Positions 17,045-25,775 of a stretch of 64,000 nucleotides of DNA are shown here, piece after piece. The notes under the pieces are model-generated. The model was not told the DNA's origin. It did no database searches and saw only the letters and a list, made by a program, of their open reading frames with translations. Every line of letters starts with the position of its first letter. The first letter of the stretch is position 1. A program made the position numbers and the translations under genes. The stretch spans positions 372,001-436,000 of the forward strand of contig NZ_JALLGW010000001.1 of the NCBI RefSeq assembly GCF_023074835.1, read 5' to 3'. Source of the stretch: Halomarina salina. Lineage in GTDB: Archaea > Halobacteriota > Halobacteria > Halobacteriales > Haloarculaceae.

Positions 17045-19600
17045 TCAGTCACTCCGTTCTGCAGGAACCGCGTCGTCCGCGTCCTGATCGGACGGGTCGT
17101 CCTCGGAGGCAGCGTCTGCCTCGTCGGCGGCTTCGGTCTCGTCCACTTCCGACGCGTCTGCGTCGGCCGCGTCCTCCGCGTCCGCGGCGTCGCCGACCGA
17201 CACCTCGTCGCTCTCGGAGTCGGCGGTCTCGAAGCGGTCCAGCGCGTCGCTCAGGCGCGTCGCCTGCTCCGCGAGGTCACCGGCACCGTCGGACATGTTC
17301 CGGAGCGCCTGCGTCTGCGTCTCCGCGGCCGTCGCCACGAACTCGGACTCGACGGTCGTCTCCTCGGAGATCGAGGCCGCCTCGTCCACCGTCCGCACGA
17401 TGGATTCGGTCGAGTCGGCCTGCTCTTCGGTGGACTCGGAGATGCCCTGGATACCGTCGTTGGTCTCCTGGGCGTACCCGGCAATCTCGTCGAGTGCGTC
17501 GACCGCGTTCTCGACGGACCCGGTGTTCTCGGAGATACGTTCGCTGTTCTCGCGGACCTCCGCCACCGTCTGTTCGGTCTGGGCGCGGATGCGCTCGAGG
17601 CGGTCCTCGATGTCACCCGCAGTCTGACGGGTCTCCTCCGCCAGGTTCTTGATCTCGTTCGCGACCACGGCGAACCCTTCGCCGGACTCGCCCGCACGCG
17701 ACGCCTCGATGTTCGCGTTCAGCGCGAGCATGTTGGTCTGCTCTGCGACGTCGGAGATGAACTCGATGAGCTCGTCGACCTGGGCCACTTCCTGTTCGAG
17801 CCGTTCCATCTCGTCGACCGTCTCGGTCGACTGGGACTCGATCTGTTCCATGGACGTGATCGCGTCCTGAGCCGCTTCACGACCGGCACGGCCGGTCTCC
17901 GCGGTCTCGCGTGCGATGGACGCCACGTCGTTGGACGACTCCGCGATCTCCTCGATGGTCGTCAGGTGGGAGATCATGTCCTCGGACGCTTCCTGCAGCG
18001 TCTCGCTCTGTTTCCGTGCGTCCTCGCTGATGTCGTTGAGCGACTCGCTGGTGTCGGCGGACTCCTCGGAGATCATCTCCGCGTTCGCCGCCACCTGCTG
18101 GGTCGAGGTCGCCACGTCGCCGCTGAACTCCTTCAGGCGGTCGACGGTCGCCTCGATCTCGTCGATCATGTCGTTGAACTCCGTCGCGACGTCGGCCATC
18201 GCACGGCTCTCGTCGGCGGGTTCCATCCGGCGGGTGAGGTCACCCTCTGCACACGCCTGCATGACCTGGCTGTACTCGTCCGCGCGCCGTTCGAGCTGGG
18301 TGTTCAGCTCCTCCGTCTCGGCGCGAGCGGCCTCGGTCTGTTCGATCTGTTCCCGAACACGGTCGCGCATCGAGGCGAACCCCTGGTAGAGACGACCGTA
18401 CTCGTCGACGCGCGAGGTGGACAGGTCGACGTCGAAGTTACCCTCCTCCATCTGCTCTGCCTTGCCGCGCAGGCGGTTGACGGAGCGTGCGGACGTCGTC
18501 CCGAGGACGACACCGAACACACCGATGAACAGCACTGCGAGACCCGAACCGAGCAGACTGAACTGCGTGATGTCCGTCGAGTACGCGGCGGACATCGGCG
18601 TGGTCGAGACGACGGTCCAGCCCGTGTCGCCGACCGTGGCGTAGCTCTGAATCTCCCCACCACTGGAGAGCAGCCCGCCGAACGCACCGGGAGCCTCACC
18701 GATACGGATGGTCTCGGAGCGCGGGTTCAGCTTGAGGCTCTCGAGCTGGCCCGACTCACCCTCGAACGAGGAGAAGGCGAGGCTGTCGGACTGGTACGGC
18801 TCCGGGACGTCGGAGCTGCCGACGGTCGCGTTGATGCCGCTCTGGCTTCGTTCTTCGACTTCGGCGCTGTTGAGGTTGCCCGGCACCCAGCTGCCGCCGA
18901 GCTCACTCGAAGAGCGCATGATGGTCTTGCCGTCCGCGCTGACCACCGCGAGGTCGGACTGGGACTGGTTGCCGCCGGCCGAAATCGACTGGTAGCTGTC
19001 GAATCGAATCGTGACGATCATGAACGAGTTGGACTGCCCCTCGATGGGTGCCGCGTACGCGACGAGCGGGACCGCGTGGTCACCGTTCATCACGAGGTAC
19101 GGGTCGGAGACGTACTGCTCGTCACCGAACCCGGTGTAGGAGGCGGTCTCCGCGAACACCTGACCGTCGTCGGTCCAGGGCGCGTCGATGTCCCCCATCG
19201 ACTCGTCCACGTAGTCGTCGTTCGTCGACGCGCGGACGTCGTTGCTGATGTAGTTGACGTAGTGGATGCCGTGGGTCCCCTCCGGAAGCTGGGACATCCA
19301 CCCGTTCAGTGAGTGCTGGATGACGACTTCGTCACCGTCCTGCACAGCGTCGGACTGTGCGATGGAGGGTGCGAACCCGGAGTTCCTGCTGTTCCACGCT
19401 TCGAGACTGTGTGCCTCGCTGGCGGCGTAGCTTGTGTACTGTTCGTCAGCACCAGTGTTCAACTGCTGCTGCATCTGTGCGGTCGTGACTACACCGACAA
19501 GTCCGACGGAGATGCCTAGTATCAGTAGGACGATCCCGAACTTGCGGGCGTAGCTCTTTCGGATGAAATCCGGAACGACCGAGCGGAGCGATCCCGACAT
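17045..19600 (-). CDS. Methyl-accepting chemotaxis transducer (membrane, Cache-type sensor)
   Basis: 851 residues. Transmembrane helix 1 at about 21-43, a large extracellular sensor (about 45-345, Cache-like, ending [20 protein letters not shown]), transmembrane helix 2 at about 348-370, HAMP region (about 372-425), a second HAMP-like segment, then the long cytoplasmic coiled coil. The highly conserved signalling tip is present ([19 protein letters not shown], about 619-637). The last 50 residues are almost entirely Asp/Glu/Ala. Ligand unknown. It heads the che operon and probably uses the TATA element near 19628. Confidence 0.93.
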   Translation of the reverse strand: MSGSLRSVVPDFIRKSYARKFGIVLLILGISVGLVGVVTTAQMQQQLNTGADEQYTSYAASEAHSLEAWNSRNSGFAPSIAQSDAVQDGDEVVIQHSLNGWMSQLPEGTHGIHYVNYISNDVRASTNDDYVDESMGDIDAPWTDDGQVFAETASYTGFGDEQYVSDPYLVMNGDHAVPLVAYAAPIEGQSNSFMIVTIRFDSYQSISAGGNQSQSDLAVVSADGKTIMRSSSELGGSWVPGNLNSAEVEERSQSGINATVGSSDVPEPYQSDSLAFSSFEGESGQLESLKLNPRSETIRIGEAPGAFGGLLSSGGEIQSYATVGDTGWTVVSTTPMSAAYSTDITQFSLLGSGLAVLFIGVFGVVLGTTSARSVNRLRGKAEQMEEGNFDVDLSTSRVDEYGRLYQGFASMRDRVREQIEQTEAARAETEELNTQLERRADEYSQVMQACAEGDLTRRMEPADESRAMADVATEFNDMIDEIEATVDRLKEFSGDVATSTQQVAANAEMISEESADTSESLNDISEDARKQSETLQEASEDMISHLTTIEEIAESSNDVASIARETAETGRAGREAAQDAITSMEQIESQSTETVDEMERLEQEVAQVDELIEFISDVAEQTNMLALNANIEASRAGESGEGFAVVANEIKNLAEETRQTAGDIEDRLERIRAQTEQTVAEVRENSERISENTGSVENAVDALDEIAGYAQETNDGIQGISESTEEQADSTESIVRTVDEAASISEETTVESEFVATAAETQTQALRNMSDGAGDLAEQATRLSDALDRFETADSESDEVSVGDAADAEDAADADASEVDETEAADEADAASEDDPSDQDADDAVPAERSD

Positions 19601-19622
19601 GTCCGGAGTTCAAACTTACTTC

Positions 19623-19632
19623 TTCTTAAACT
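19623..19632 (-). promoter_or_regulatory. TATA box of the transducer/che operon
   Basis: Minus-strand AGTTTAAGAA centred about 28 nt before the ATG at 19600, predicting a leaderless or near-leaderless operon transcript. Confidence 0.5.
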
Positions 19633-19639
19633 TTGTCCA

Positions 19640-20004
19640 AATCATGTAAGTCCTGAGCTTCGGAATTATGGAGCAGCTATCAGCACGGTAAGAGTCCACT
19701 AAACCGCAACACTGCAGAGTAATGGTGGCCGTCGAGTGGCATCCTGGGAGGAGACGATTAATCCACCATTAGACACCGTCGAACATCGAGTCGAAACGGA
19801 GGGGCGTCGCTATTCTCGCGCGGCCGACACCTTCGGTCTCGCTCGACGGAGTCCCCCGGTTCACCGCCTACGGGAACTCCCCTGACCGCCGACAGTGGAA
19901 CGATGTCGCGGTGACCGGAGCCACCGCCGCGACGTGGTGCGCGGCCGACACACCGCGAAAAGACTTTTTCCCCCGGCCGATGATACGGCTACGACCCAAG
20001 GGCG
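19640..20004. other. Intergenic region between divergent che operon and HTH_10 gene
   Basis: No credible gene. The left part (to about 19770) is relatively A+T rich and presumably regulatory for the che operon. The right part is GC rich; an AAAAGACTTTTT near 19958-19969 may belong to the promoter of the rightward regulator. Confidence 0.4.
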
Positions 20005-20778
20005 ATGCTCGACGTCACCCTCGACATGGAGCAGTACGACTGCCCGTTCATCGCGGCGAGCGATGCCCACGACGTCGCGTTCTCGGCGGCGCACTGGGAG
20101 TACGACCCCGTCGACAGTCGTCTCGACACGCGGATGGTCGTCGAGGGCGACTCGCCCGCCGCACTCGACGCCGGGTTGCGCGTGTTGCGCGACCACCGGG
20201 GCCTGCGCGACTACGACCTCCTCTCGCGGACGGGCGACGTCGCCCACGTCCGGACGACCATCGACGAGACGGCGGCGATGGCGACCATCCGCGACCACGA
20301 CGGCTACATCACCGGACCGTTCCACATCGCCGGCGGCCGCGAACTGTGGCACGTCGGGTTCGACCGCGACACCGACGCCGACACGGCCCTGTCGCTGCTC
20401 GACCGGGAGAACGAGTACGACGTCGTCTCGCGGGAGTCGGTCGACCTGACCGACCTGAGCGGGTTCGTCCAGAACGTCGGCGCGGCGATGACGCTCATCG
20501 AGGGGTGTCGCGACCTCTCCTCGCGCGAACGCGAGACGCTGGAGGCGGCCGTCGACGGTGGCTACTTCGACAGTCCGCGCGGCGAGACGCTCGGCACGCT
20601 CGCCGACCGCTTCGACGTGTCGAAACCAGCCGTCTCGAAGACCCTCCGACGCAGTCAGGCGAAGACCATGACTCGCATCACCGACGTCCTCGGGGAGCTC
20701 GACGGCGAGGGAATCAGTCCAGTGAAGCGGGCCAGTGGCGCACCCACCGACGTCCCCACCGAGAGCGAGGACGACTGA
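20005..20778 (+). CDS. Bat-type HTH_10 transcriptional regulator
   Basis: 257 residues. The C-terminal quarter (about 168-225) is the bacterio-opsin-activator type helix-turn-helix: LSSRERETLEAAVDGGYFDS, then GTLADRFDVSKPAVSKTLRR. The N-terminal domain (about 1-155) is the beta-rich region usual in this haloarchaeal family, without a recognisable GAF or PAS domain. Such proteins are DNA-binding activators or repressors with mostly unknown signals. ATG 20005 gives the expected N terminus. Divergent from the che operon; whether it controls it is unknown. Confidence 0.85.
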   Translation: MLDVTLDMEQYDCPFIAASDAHDVAFSAAHWEYDPVDSRLDTRMVVEGDSPAALDAGLRVLRDHRGLRDYDLLSRTGDVAHVRTTIDETAAMATIRDHDGYITGPFHIAGGRELWHVGFDRDTDADTALSLLDRENEYDVVSRESVDLTDLSGFVQNVGAAMTLIEGCRDLSSRERETLEAAVDGGYFDSPRGETLGTLADRFDVSKPAVSKTLRRSQAKTMTRITDVLGELDGEGISPVKRASGAPTDVPTESEDD

Positions 20779-20807
20779 CCCCGACGGAGACAGGGTAGAG
20801 CCGACGT

Positions 20808-20920
20808 CTCCCACGGATGCTGTCGACGCCGACCGGACGGGTCGTCCGGCGGACGTCGGCGTCGTGGGAGACGGACAGTGGTCGACGGCGCTCGTCGGCG
20901 CGCAGTGCGTGGCCACTGTC
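20808..20920 (+). other. Two large hairpins downstream of the HTH_10 gene
   Basis: First hairpin 20808-20870: CTCCCAC pairs with GTGGGAG, GACGCCGAC with GTCGGCGTC, and CGGACG with CGTCCG around a GGT loop. Second, 20873-20920: GGACAGTGG with CCACTGTC and inner GC complementarity. No gene fits this 320-bp interval (20779-21101). It may be a 3' end or processing structure, or a small RNA. Confidence 0.45.
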
Positions 20921-21101
20921 GACTCGCTCTGGGACTCGTCGACCCGCTCCGAGGTGGGGACCCGTCCCGGAACGGTATCGGAAGCGGCCCGAATCGAGCG
21001 GTGACGAACGGGAGCGGGGCCGAGACCGTCGTCGATGCGGTATCGGAACTATCGGAACGGACCCGGTCGCGGTTTTCTCCACGCGTATCGACTATCGGGC
21101 C

Positions 21102-21416
21102 ATGTCATCGGAGACCGAACTGAACTGGACGACGCTGAGCGGGTTCGAGCGAGACGTGCTCCAGGCCGCGGCGGCGCTGGAAGCGGAGGAGGGTGCGACG
21201 ACGGGCGTCGCGTTGCGGCAGGCGCTCGAACGGGCGGGCTACGACGCGGTGAGCCACGGCCGGGTGTACCAGAACGTGAACCGGCTGCGTCAGCGGGGCG
21301 CGATGGAGCGGGTCCCGGTCGACGGGCGGTCGTACCACTACCGGCCGACGGAGCGGGGTCGGCGCGTCGCGAGAGACCACCTCGACGCGGTGGCGACCGT
21401 CTTCGGCGAGGCCTGA
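21102..21416 (+). CDS. PadR-family winged-helix regulator
   Basis: 104 residues from ATG 21102. Typical haloarchaeal PadR-like layout: LSGFERDVLQAAAALE helix, ALRQALERAGYDAVSHGRVYQNVNRL recognition region (split here by function, not by gap) and wing PVDGRSYHYRPTERGRR. It is similar in architecture and motif order to the protein at 22318-22746; the two flank a cassette of small membrane/Cys-rich proteins and point towards it. Ligand and targets unknown. Confidence 0.78.
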   Translation: MSSETELNWTTLSGFERDVLQAAAALEAEEGATTGVALRQALERAGYDAVSHGRVYQNVNRLRQRGAMERVPVDGRSYHYRPTERGRRVARDHLDAVATVFGEA

Positions 21417-21456
21417 GTTCGCTGCCCGGTCGGCGCGCGACCGGACTGGCGGCCGC

Positions 21457-21774
21457 TCAGGCGAACGACCGCTTGTGTTCGACGTAGAGCACGCCGGTGA
21501 ACAGAGCGAACGGGACGAGACCGAACACGGCGAGTCCCATCGCGAGCACCAGCGTCGTCGGGATGGTGGCCTGCCCCATCAGGAACAGCACGGCGGCCGC
21601 ACCGGTGCCGATGAACGAGAGGACGCTGGCGATGGCCAGGCCGAAGCTGAGTTTGCGGAGCTTCCACGGCAGGTCGTCCGCGCTGCGGAGCATCTTGATG
21701 AGCACCGCGATCGGCGGGATGGACAGTGCGACGAGCTGGAGCAGTCCGAGTGCGACGTCAGTCTGGAGTGTCAT
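21457..21774 (-). CDS. Small three-helix membrane protein
   Basis: 105 residues with hydrophobic segments at about 8-28, 43-65 and 72-96, separated by a positively charged loop (MLRSADDLPWKLRK). No known domain recognised. It ends 41 bp from the end of the convergent PadR gene and is the last gene of the leftward cassette 22746-21457, although 85 bp separate it from the preceding gene, so an own promoter is possible. Confidence 0.6.
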   Translation of the reverse strand: MTLQTDVALGLLQLVALSIPPIAVLIKMLRSADDLPWKLRKLSFGLAIASVLSFIGTGAAAVLFLMGQATIPTTLVLAMGLAVFGLVPFALFTGVLYVEHKRSFA

Positions 21775-21859
21775 TGGTGGGTTCGTGGAGTGGGTTCGAG
21801 GGTGGTCAGCGGCGATACGATACTCGAGTGATGTCGGGGAGTGCGAGCGACGGCACGAC

Positions 21860-22174
21860 TCAGACGACGAAGAACGCCGTCGAGGCGAGCGTCCACGCGA
21901 GGAAGCCGACGAACAGCGCCATCGGCCAGCGAGCGCGGGTCAACGCCCGGACGGTGCCCGACCAGACCAGCGGCGACAGCACGACGCCGACGACCGGTAG
22001 CCAGCCGAGGAGCGCCGTCGTCAGACCGCCGAGCAGGAGCGCGAGCAGCGCCACGCCGACGGCGTACGCGTACGTGACGGCCGTCCCGGTCCGGACCGCG
22101 AGTCCGACGTAGACGACCGGGCCGGTGACAAACGCGCTCAGGAGCCCCCCGACGAGCAGGTCGACGAGGAACAT
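21860..22174 (-). CDS. Small membrane protein (three to four helices)
   Basis: 104 residues, almost entirely hydrophobic with Gly/Ala/Val-rich helices at about 3-28, 33-55, 58-75 and 84-104. The start ATG 22174 immediately follows the stop codon of the Cys-rich gene (last base 22175), indicating tight co-transcription. No family recognised. Confidence 0.6.
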   Translation of the reverse strand: MFLVDLLVGGLLSAFVTGPVVYVGLAVRTGTAVTYAYAVGVALLALLLGGLTTALLGWLPVVGVVLSPLVWSGTVRALTRARWPMALFVGFLAWTLASTAFFVV

Positions 22175-22315
22175 CTACTCGGGACCGCGACACGGTGGCT
22201 CACCTGGTGGGGTCGACGCGCCGTCGTCGGTGGCGTCCCGGTGACGACAGTCCGTCCGCGAGCAGTCACCGCACGTGCAGTCGCGACAGAGGCAGGTGGA
22301 GCAGCAGGCGGACAT
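22175..22315 (-). CDS. 46-residue cysteine-rich protein
   Basis: 46 residues with nine cysteines, eight of them within residues 4-23 (MSACCSTCLCRDCTCGDCSR, then one more), spaced mainly as C-x-C and C-x2-C. Such density suggests binding of one or more metal ions (zinc or copper type) in a metallothionein- or knuckle-like fold; this is inference. ATG 22315 starts 2 nt after the PadR stop codon and the gene abuts the next membrane-protein gene without a gap, so it sits in the middle of an operon. Confidence 0.6.
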   Translation of the reverse strand: MSACCSTCLCRDCTCGDCSRTDCRHRDATDDGASTPPGEPPCRGPE

Positions 22316-22317
22316 CG

Positions 22318-22746
22318 TCAGTACCGCTTCCGCCGGTCGGTGGTGTCGTCCCCGCCGTCTGCCGACGTCTCGCTCTCGTCGTCCGCGCCGTCCGCAGCGC
22401 TGCACTCGCGGCCGAGGCAGACGGCCTCCCACTCGCAGTGGGCGCGGAGCGCGTCCCGAGCCTCGTCGGTGACGCTGTAGGTGTTCGTCCGGCCGTCGAC
22501 CGGGCGCTTCTCGACGAGGTCGGCGTCCACGAGGTCCCGGAGGTTGCCGTAGAGGCGGCCGTGGTTGACCCGGTCGCCACGCTGGTCGGAGAGCTCCTCC
22601 TGGATGGTGACGCCCGTCGGGACGGTGCCGTCGAGGCTGGCGACGACGAACAGCAGGTCGCGCTGGAACCCGGTGAGCCGGGCGAGCACGGACGGTGTGG
22701 TGTCTGATTGCGATTCGGCTGTCGGTGTGGTGTGGTTCACTGACAT
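22318..22746 (-). CDS. PadR-family winged-helix regulator with acidic tail
   Basis: 142 residues from ATG 22746. LTGFQRDLLFVVASLDG, IQEELSDQRGDRVNHGRLYGNL and PVDGRTNTYSVTDEARDAL match, in order, the elements of the neighbouring PadR protein at 21102. About 40 extra C-terminal residues include two Cys and an Asp/Glu-rich stretch ending DDTTDRRKRY. It leads the operon with the Cys-rich and membrane proteins, so it is probably their autoregulator. Longer in-frame upstream starts run into repetitive intergenic DNA and are rejected. Confidence 0.75.
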   Translation of the reverse strand: MSVNHTTPTAESQSDTTPSVLARLTGFQRDLLFVVASLDGTVPTGVTIQEELSDQRGDRVNHGRLYGNLRDLVDADLVEKRPVDGRTNTYSVTDEARDALRAHCEWEAVCLGRECSAADGADDESETSADGGDDTTDRRKRY

Positions 22747-22826
22747 CACGGTGGGTGGCGGTTGCCCGCCGAGGTCACGTTCGGGAGTCGAACCCGGTCC
22801 TGGCCTGACCAGACGTGAGGAGCAGC

Positions 22827-22936
22827 GTGGTTCGGAGTGAACGAGCGCAAGCGAGTGAGCGAGAACCACGAGAGTGCGAGCGGGGAGTGAAACGACCCGC
22901 GAGCGGCGCGATTGTCGCCGACTGGCGACGATCGCG
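22827..22936. repeat. Cluster of three intergenic hairpins (conserved-loop family)
   Basis: GTGGTTC/GAACCAC (22827-22869, loop with GAGCGCAAGCGAGTGAGCGA), GCGGG/CCCGC (22880-22900, loop GAGTGAAACGA) and a TGTCGCC/GGCGAC-type stem (22906-22936). The second closely matches elements at 36802 and 36941. The first two carry the GAGYG..CGA-like loop described in the findings. Confidence 0.55.
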
Positions 22937-22974
22937 GAGTTGTGAATGGCGATCGGAGGGAGCCGCGCGGCCCG

Positions 22975-24618
22975 TCACTCGGCCCCCCACTCGCGGGCCT
23001 CGATGCCACGTTCGTGGAGGCCCCAGGGGTCGTCGCCCGCGGGGTCGCCGACGAGCAGAGCGCGCACGACGGCCCAGACGAACAGCAACTGGCCGACGCC
23101 GAGGACGAACGCCCCGAGGGTGGCGACCGCCTGCAGGGGGGCGAACTGTGGCGGATAGGTCGCCATCCGGCGCGGGAGGCCGCCGAGGCCGAGTGCGAGC
23201 AACGCGCCGAACGTCACCGTCACGCCGACCATCGAACACCAGAAGTGCGCGCTGGCGAACCGACGGTCGATGCGGCGACCGGTCAGCAGCGGGAACCAGT
23301 AGTAGCCGCCCGCGACGAGGCCGAACAGGATGGTGCCGACCAGCAGGAAGTGGAAGTGCGCGACGACGTAGTACGTCCCGTGGAACACGCGGTCGACGGG
23401 GATGGCGGCCAGCAGGACGCCCGTGACGCCGCCGACGACGAACCAGGCGACCGCGCCGAGACAGAACAGCATCGGCGGTTCGAGCCTGAGCGACCCGTTC
23501 CAGAGCGTCGTGATCCACGCGAACGTCTTGATGGCCGACGGGAGCGCGACGGCCAGCGTGAGCGCCATGAACGACGCCTGGACGCGCGGGTCGATGCCCG
23601 TCGCGAACATGTGGTGGCCCCACACCCCGAAACTCAGGACTCCGATGGCAAGCGTCGAGTAGACGACGGCCCGCTCCCCGAACAGCCTCCGGCCCGCGAA
23701 GCGCGGGAGGACGTAGCTCAGGACGCCCATCGCTGGGAGCACGAGGATGTACACCTCCGGGTGGCCGAAGAACCAGAACATGCTCTGGAACGCCAGCGGG
23801 CCGCCGGGTGGAGCGAGGAAGCTCGTCCCCAGCACGCGGTCGGCCAGCAGGACGGCGATGGCGCTCTCCAGCACGGGGAAGGAGAACACGACGAGACCGA
23901 CGGCGACGAGCATCGTCCAGGTGAACACGTCGAGGCGCGCCCAGGGGACGGTTCGGTCCTCCAGAATCGTCACGAGGACGACCAGCGCGGTGACGATGGT
24001 CGAGAGCGTCCCCAGCGAGAGCCCCAGCAACAGGAGGGTGACGCCGGTCCCCTCCTGTACCGACATCGGGGGGTAGAGCGTCCAGCCGACGACCGGCGGG
24101 CGGACTCGCGTCGCGACGAGGCCCGCGTCCGCCAGCACGTCGATGAGTGCCGAGGAGCGCGCGAGGAGGAGTCCCGGCGGAAGGAGCCAGAACCCGAGCG
24201 CGTGGAGCCGCGGGAACGCCAGGTCGTCGGTGCCGACGAGTCGGGGGAGGACGGCCGTCGTCAGGCCGAACGCGACGGGCGTGGCGAAGAAGAACAGCAT
24301 CGTCACGCCGTGGGTCGTGAAGAACGCGGCGTACGTCTCGGCGGGCCAGATGCCCTGCCCCGGCGTCAGCGCCTCCGCCCGGAGCGCCATCGCGTCTGTC
24401 GCCCCCCAGAGGCCGGCGACGACGCCGACGACGATGTAGAGGCGCGCGACCGTGAGATGGTCGATGGCGAACGGGTCGAGCGCGCGGGCGACGGCCGCGA
24501 ATGCGCGGGCGACGGCCGCGAATGCGCGGGCGACGGCCGCGAATGCGCGGGCGACGGCGGAGAGCGCGTCGGTCAGCCGCCGGAGCGCTCGTCCGGCGAG
24601 CGACGGGGAGTCGCTCAC
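22975..24618 (-). CDS. Haem-copper oxidase subunit I (cytochrome c/quinol oxidase)
   Basis: 547 residues, about 12 predicted membrane helices. Redox ligands appear complete: low-spin haem His in FFTTHGVTMLFFF, the His/Tyr pair of the CuB site in FFGHPEVYILVLPAMG, the two CuB His in WGHHMFATG, and the haem His pair in VAHFHFLLVG. It reduces oxygen to water in the cytoplasmic membrane. It is an orphan: no subunit II, III or haem-assembly gene is nearby. The N terminus carries a four-fold AFAAVAR repeat before the first helix. GTG 24618 overlaps the MFS-like stop codon (GTGA). It could be a B-type or an A-type oxidase; I did not resolve this. Confidence 0.9.
   Translation of the reverse strand: MSDSPSLAGRALRRLTDALSAVARAFAAVARAFAAVARAFAAVARALDPFAIDHLTVARLYIVVGVVAGLWGATDAMALRAEALTPGQGIWPAETYAAFFTTHGVTMLFFFATPVAFGLTTAVLPRLVGTDDLAFPRLHALGFWLLPPGLLLARSSALIDVLADAGLVATRVRPPVVGWTLYPPMSVQEGTGVTLLLLGLSLGTLSTIVTALVVLVTILEDRTVPWARLDVFTWTMLVAVGLVVFSFPVLESAIAVLLADRVLGTSFLAPPGGPLAFQSMFWFFGHPEVYILVLPAMGVLSYVLPRFAGRRLFGERAVVYSTLAIGVLSFGVWGHHMFATGIDPRVQASFMALTLAVALPSAIKTFAWITTLWNGSLRLEPPMLFCLGAVAWFVVGGVTGVLLAAIPVDRVFHGTYYVVAHFHFLLVGTILFGLVAGGYYWFPLLTGRRIDRRFASAHFWCSMVGVTVTFGALLALGLGGLPRRMATYPPQFAPLQAVATLGAFVLGVGQLLFVWAVVRALLVGDPAGDDPWGLHERGIEAREWGAE
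24482..24560. repeat. 21-bp tandem repeat inside the oxidase gene
   Basis: GCGCGGGCGACGGCCGCGAAT is repeated three times perfectly plus a partial fourth copy, encoding repeated AFAAVAR heptads at about residues 22-48 of oxidase subunit I. In-frame minisatellite. Confidence 0.85.
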
Positions 24619-25775
24619 CGCGCCACCCGCCGGAGGTAGGTGACCGTGCCGACGGTGCCCGCCGCGCTCGACAGGACGAACGCCGTCGCGGGGGCGACGG
24701 CGAACAGCAGGCCGCCGACCAGTGCGGCGGGGACCAGGACGACGGCGCGGGCGGCCCGATAGGTCGGGTGCCGGTCGCCCAGCAGTTCGTCTACCTCGTT
24801 GTCGACGACGGTCCAGCCGACCTGACCGACGCCGACGGCGAGGAACGTCACGGCGAACGCCAGCGGCGTGGCGGGCACGAGGAGGACCGCCAGCGGGGCC
24901 GCCGTCGCGACGCAGAGACCGAACGTCGCGAGCAGCGGCCTCGTCCACTCGCCGACCGCCCGAACGCGGGGGAGGGCGCGGTGGGCCGCCCCGGCGGCAC
25001 CGACGGCGAACGCGAGCGAGAGGGCGACGACGCCCGCGCCCTCTCCCAGCCCGTCGCCGAGGCGCTGGATGCTGAACGCGACGAACAGCGGCCCGATGAG
25101 CGCGAGGCCGCTCCGCGTCCAGGTGTCGGCGAGCAGGAGTCGTCGGTCGCTTGGCGAGAGCCGCTTGCCGGACTCGACGAACTCGGGCATCGAGAGCGAC
25201 GGGTACTCCACGGGCGAGTCGTCGACGCCGAGCGTCAGGACGACGACGCCGAGCGCGGTCACGACGGCGAAGGCGGCCTGCAGGCCAGCGACGAGGCCAC
25301 CCGCGGCCAGCAGCGGCGCGATGACGACCAGCGCGACGGCGGGCGGGAGCGCCGACCCGAAGACGACGGTGACGGCGTCGGGACGGGAGCCGACGCCGCC
25401 GTACGGTGCCACGCCGAGGAGGCCGACGTAGAACCACGCCCACACCGGGATCCCGGTCAGCGGGCCGACCAGTGGCGCGAGCGTCCAGAGCGCGAGTCCC
25501 GCGACGGCCAGGCCGTGCCGGACGACCGGTCGGCCGAGGCCGAGCGCCACCAGCAGTCGGTCGGCGTGCTCCGGGCGAGCGAGCGCCAGCCAGAGACCGC
25601 CGAACAGCCCGATGACGGGCAGCGGCGTCCCGATGACGAGCAACTGCGCGGGGACGAACCACGTCGCCGCCCCGAAGGCGGTGTCGAACGCGCGGTTCGC
25701 GGCGACCCGCTCCCCCGGAAGGTGTGGCTGGAGCCGAGCGGCCAGCGACCGCGCGCCCGCCAGTACTCGGCTCAC
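24615..25775 (-). CDS. MFS-like multi-spanning membrane protein
   Basis: 386 residues with about 10-12 hydrophobic helices and a cytoplasmic loop LSMPEFVESGKRLSPSDRRL near the middle. The arrangement of two helical halves and the loop PHRAL/RVRAVGEWTRPLLATFGLC is compatible with a major facilitator family protein, but no substrate motif is recognised. It begins with GTG 25775 in a GTGA overlap with the permease stop and ends in a GTGA overlap with the oxidase start, so all three are translationally coupled. Confidence 0.65.
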   Translation of the reverse strand: MSRVLAGARSLAARLQPHLPGERVAANRAFDTAFGAATWFVPAQLLVIGTPLPVIGLFGGLWLALARPEHADRLLVALGLGRPVVRHGLAVAGLALWTLAPLVGPLTGIPVWAWFYVGLLGVAPYGGVGSRPDAVTVVFGSALPPAVALVVIAPLLAAGGLVAGLQAAFAVVTALGVVVLTLGVDDSPVEYPSLSMPEFVESGKRLSPSDRRLLLADTWTRSGLALIGPLFVAFSIQRLGDGLGEGAGVVALSLAFAVGAAGAAHRALPRVRAVGEWTRPLLATFGLCVATAAPLAVLLVPATPLAFAVTFLAVGVGQVGWTVVDNEVDELLGDRHPTYRAARAVVLVPAALVGGLLFAVAPATAFVLSSAAGTVGTVTYLRRVAR

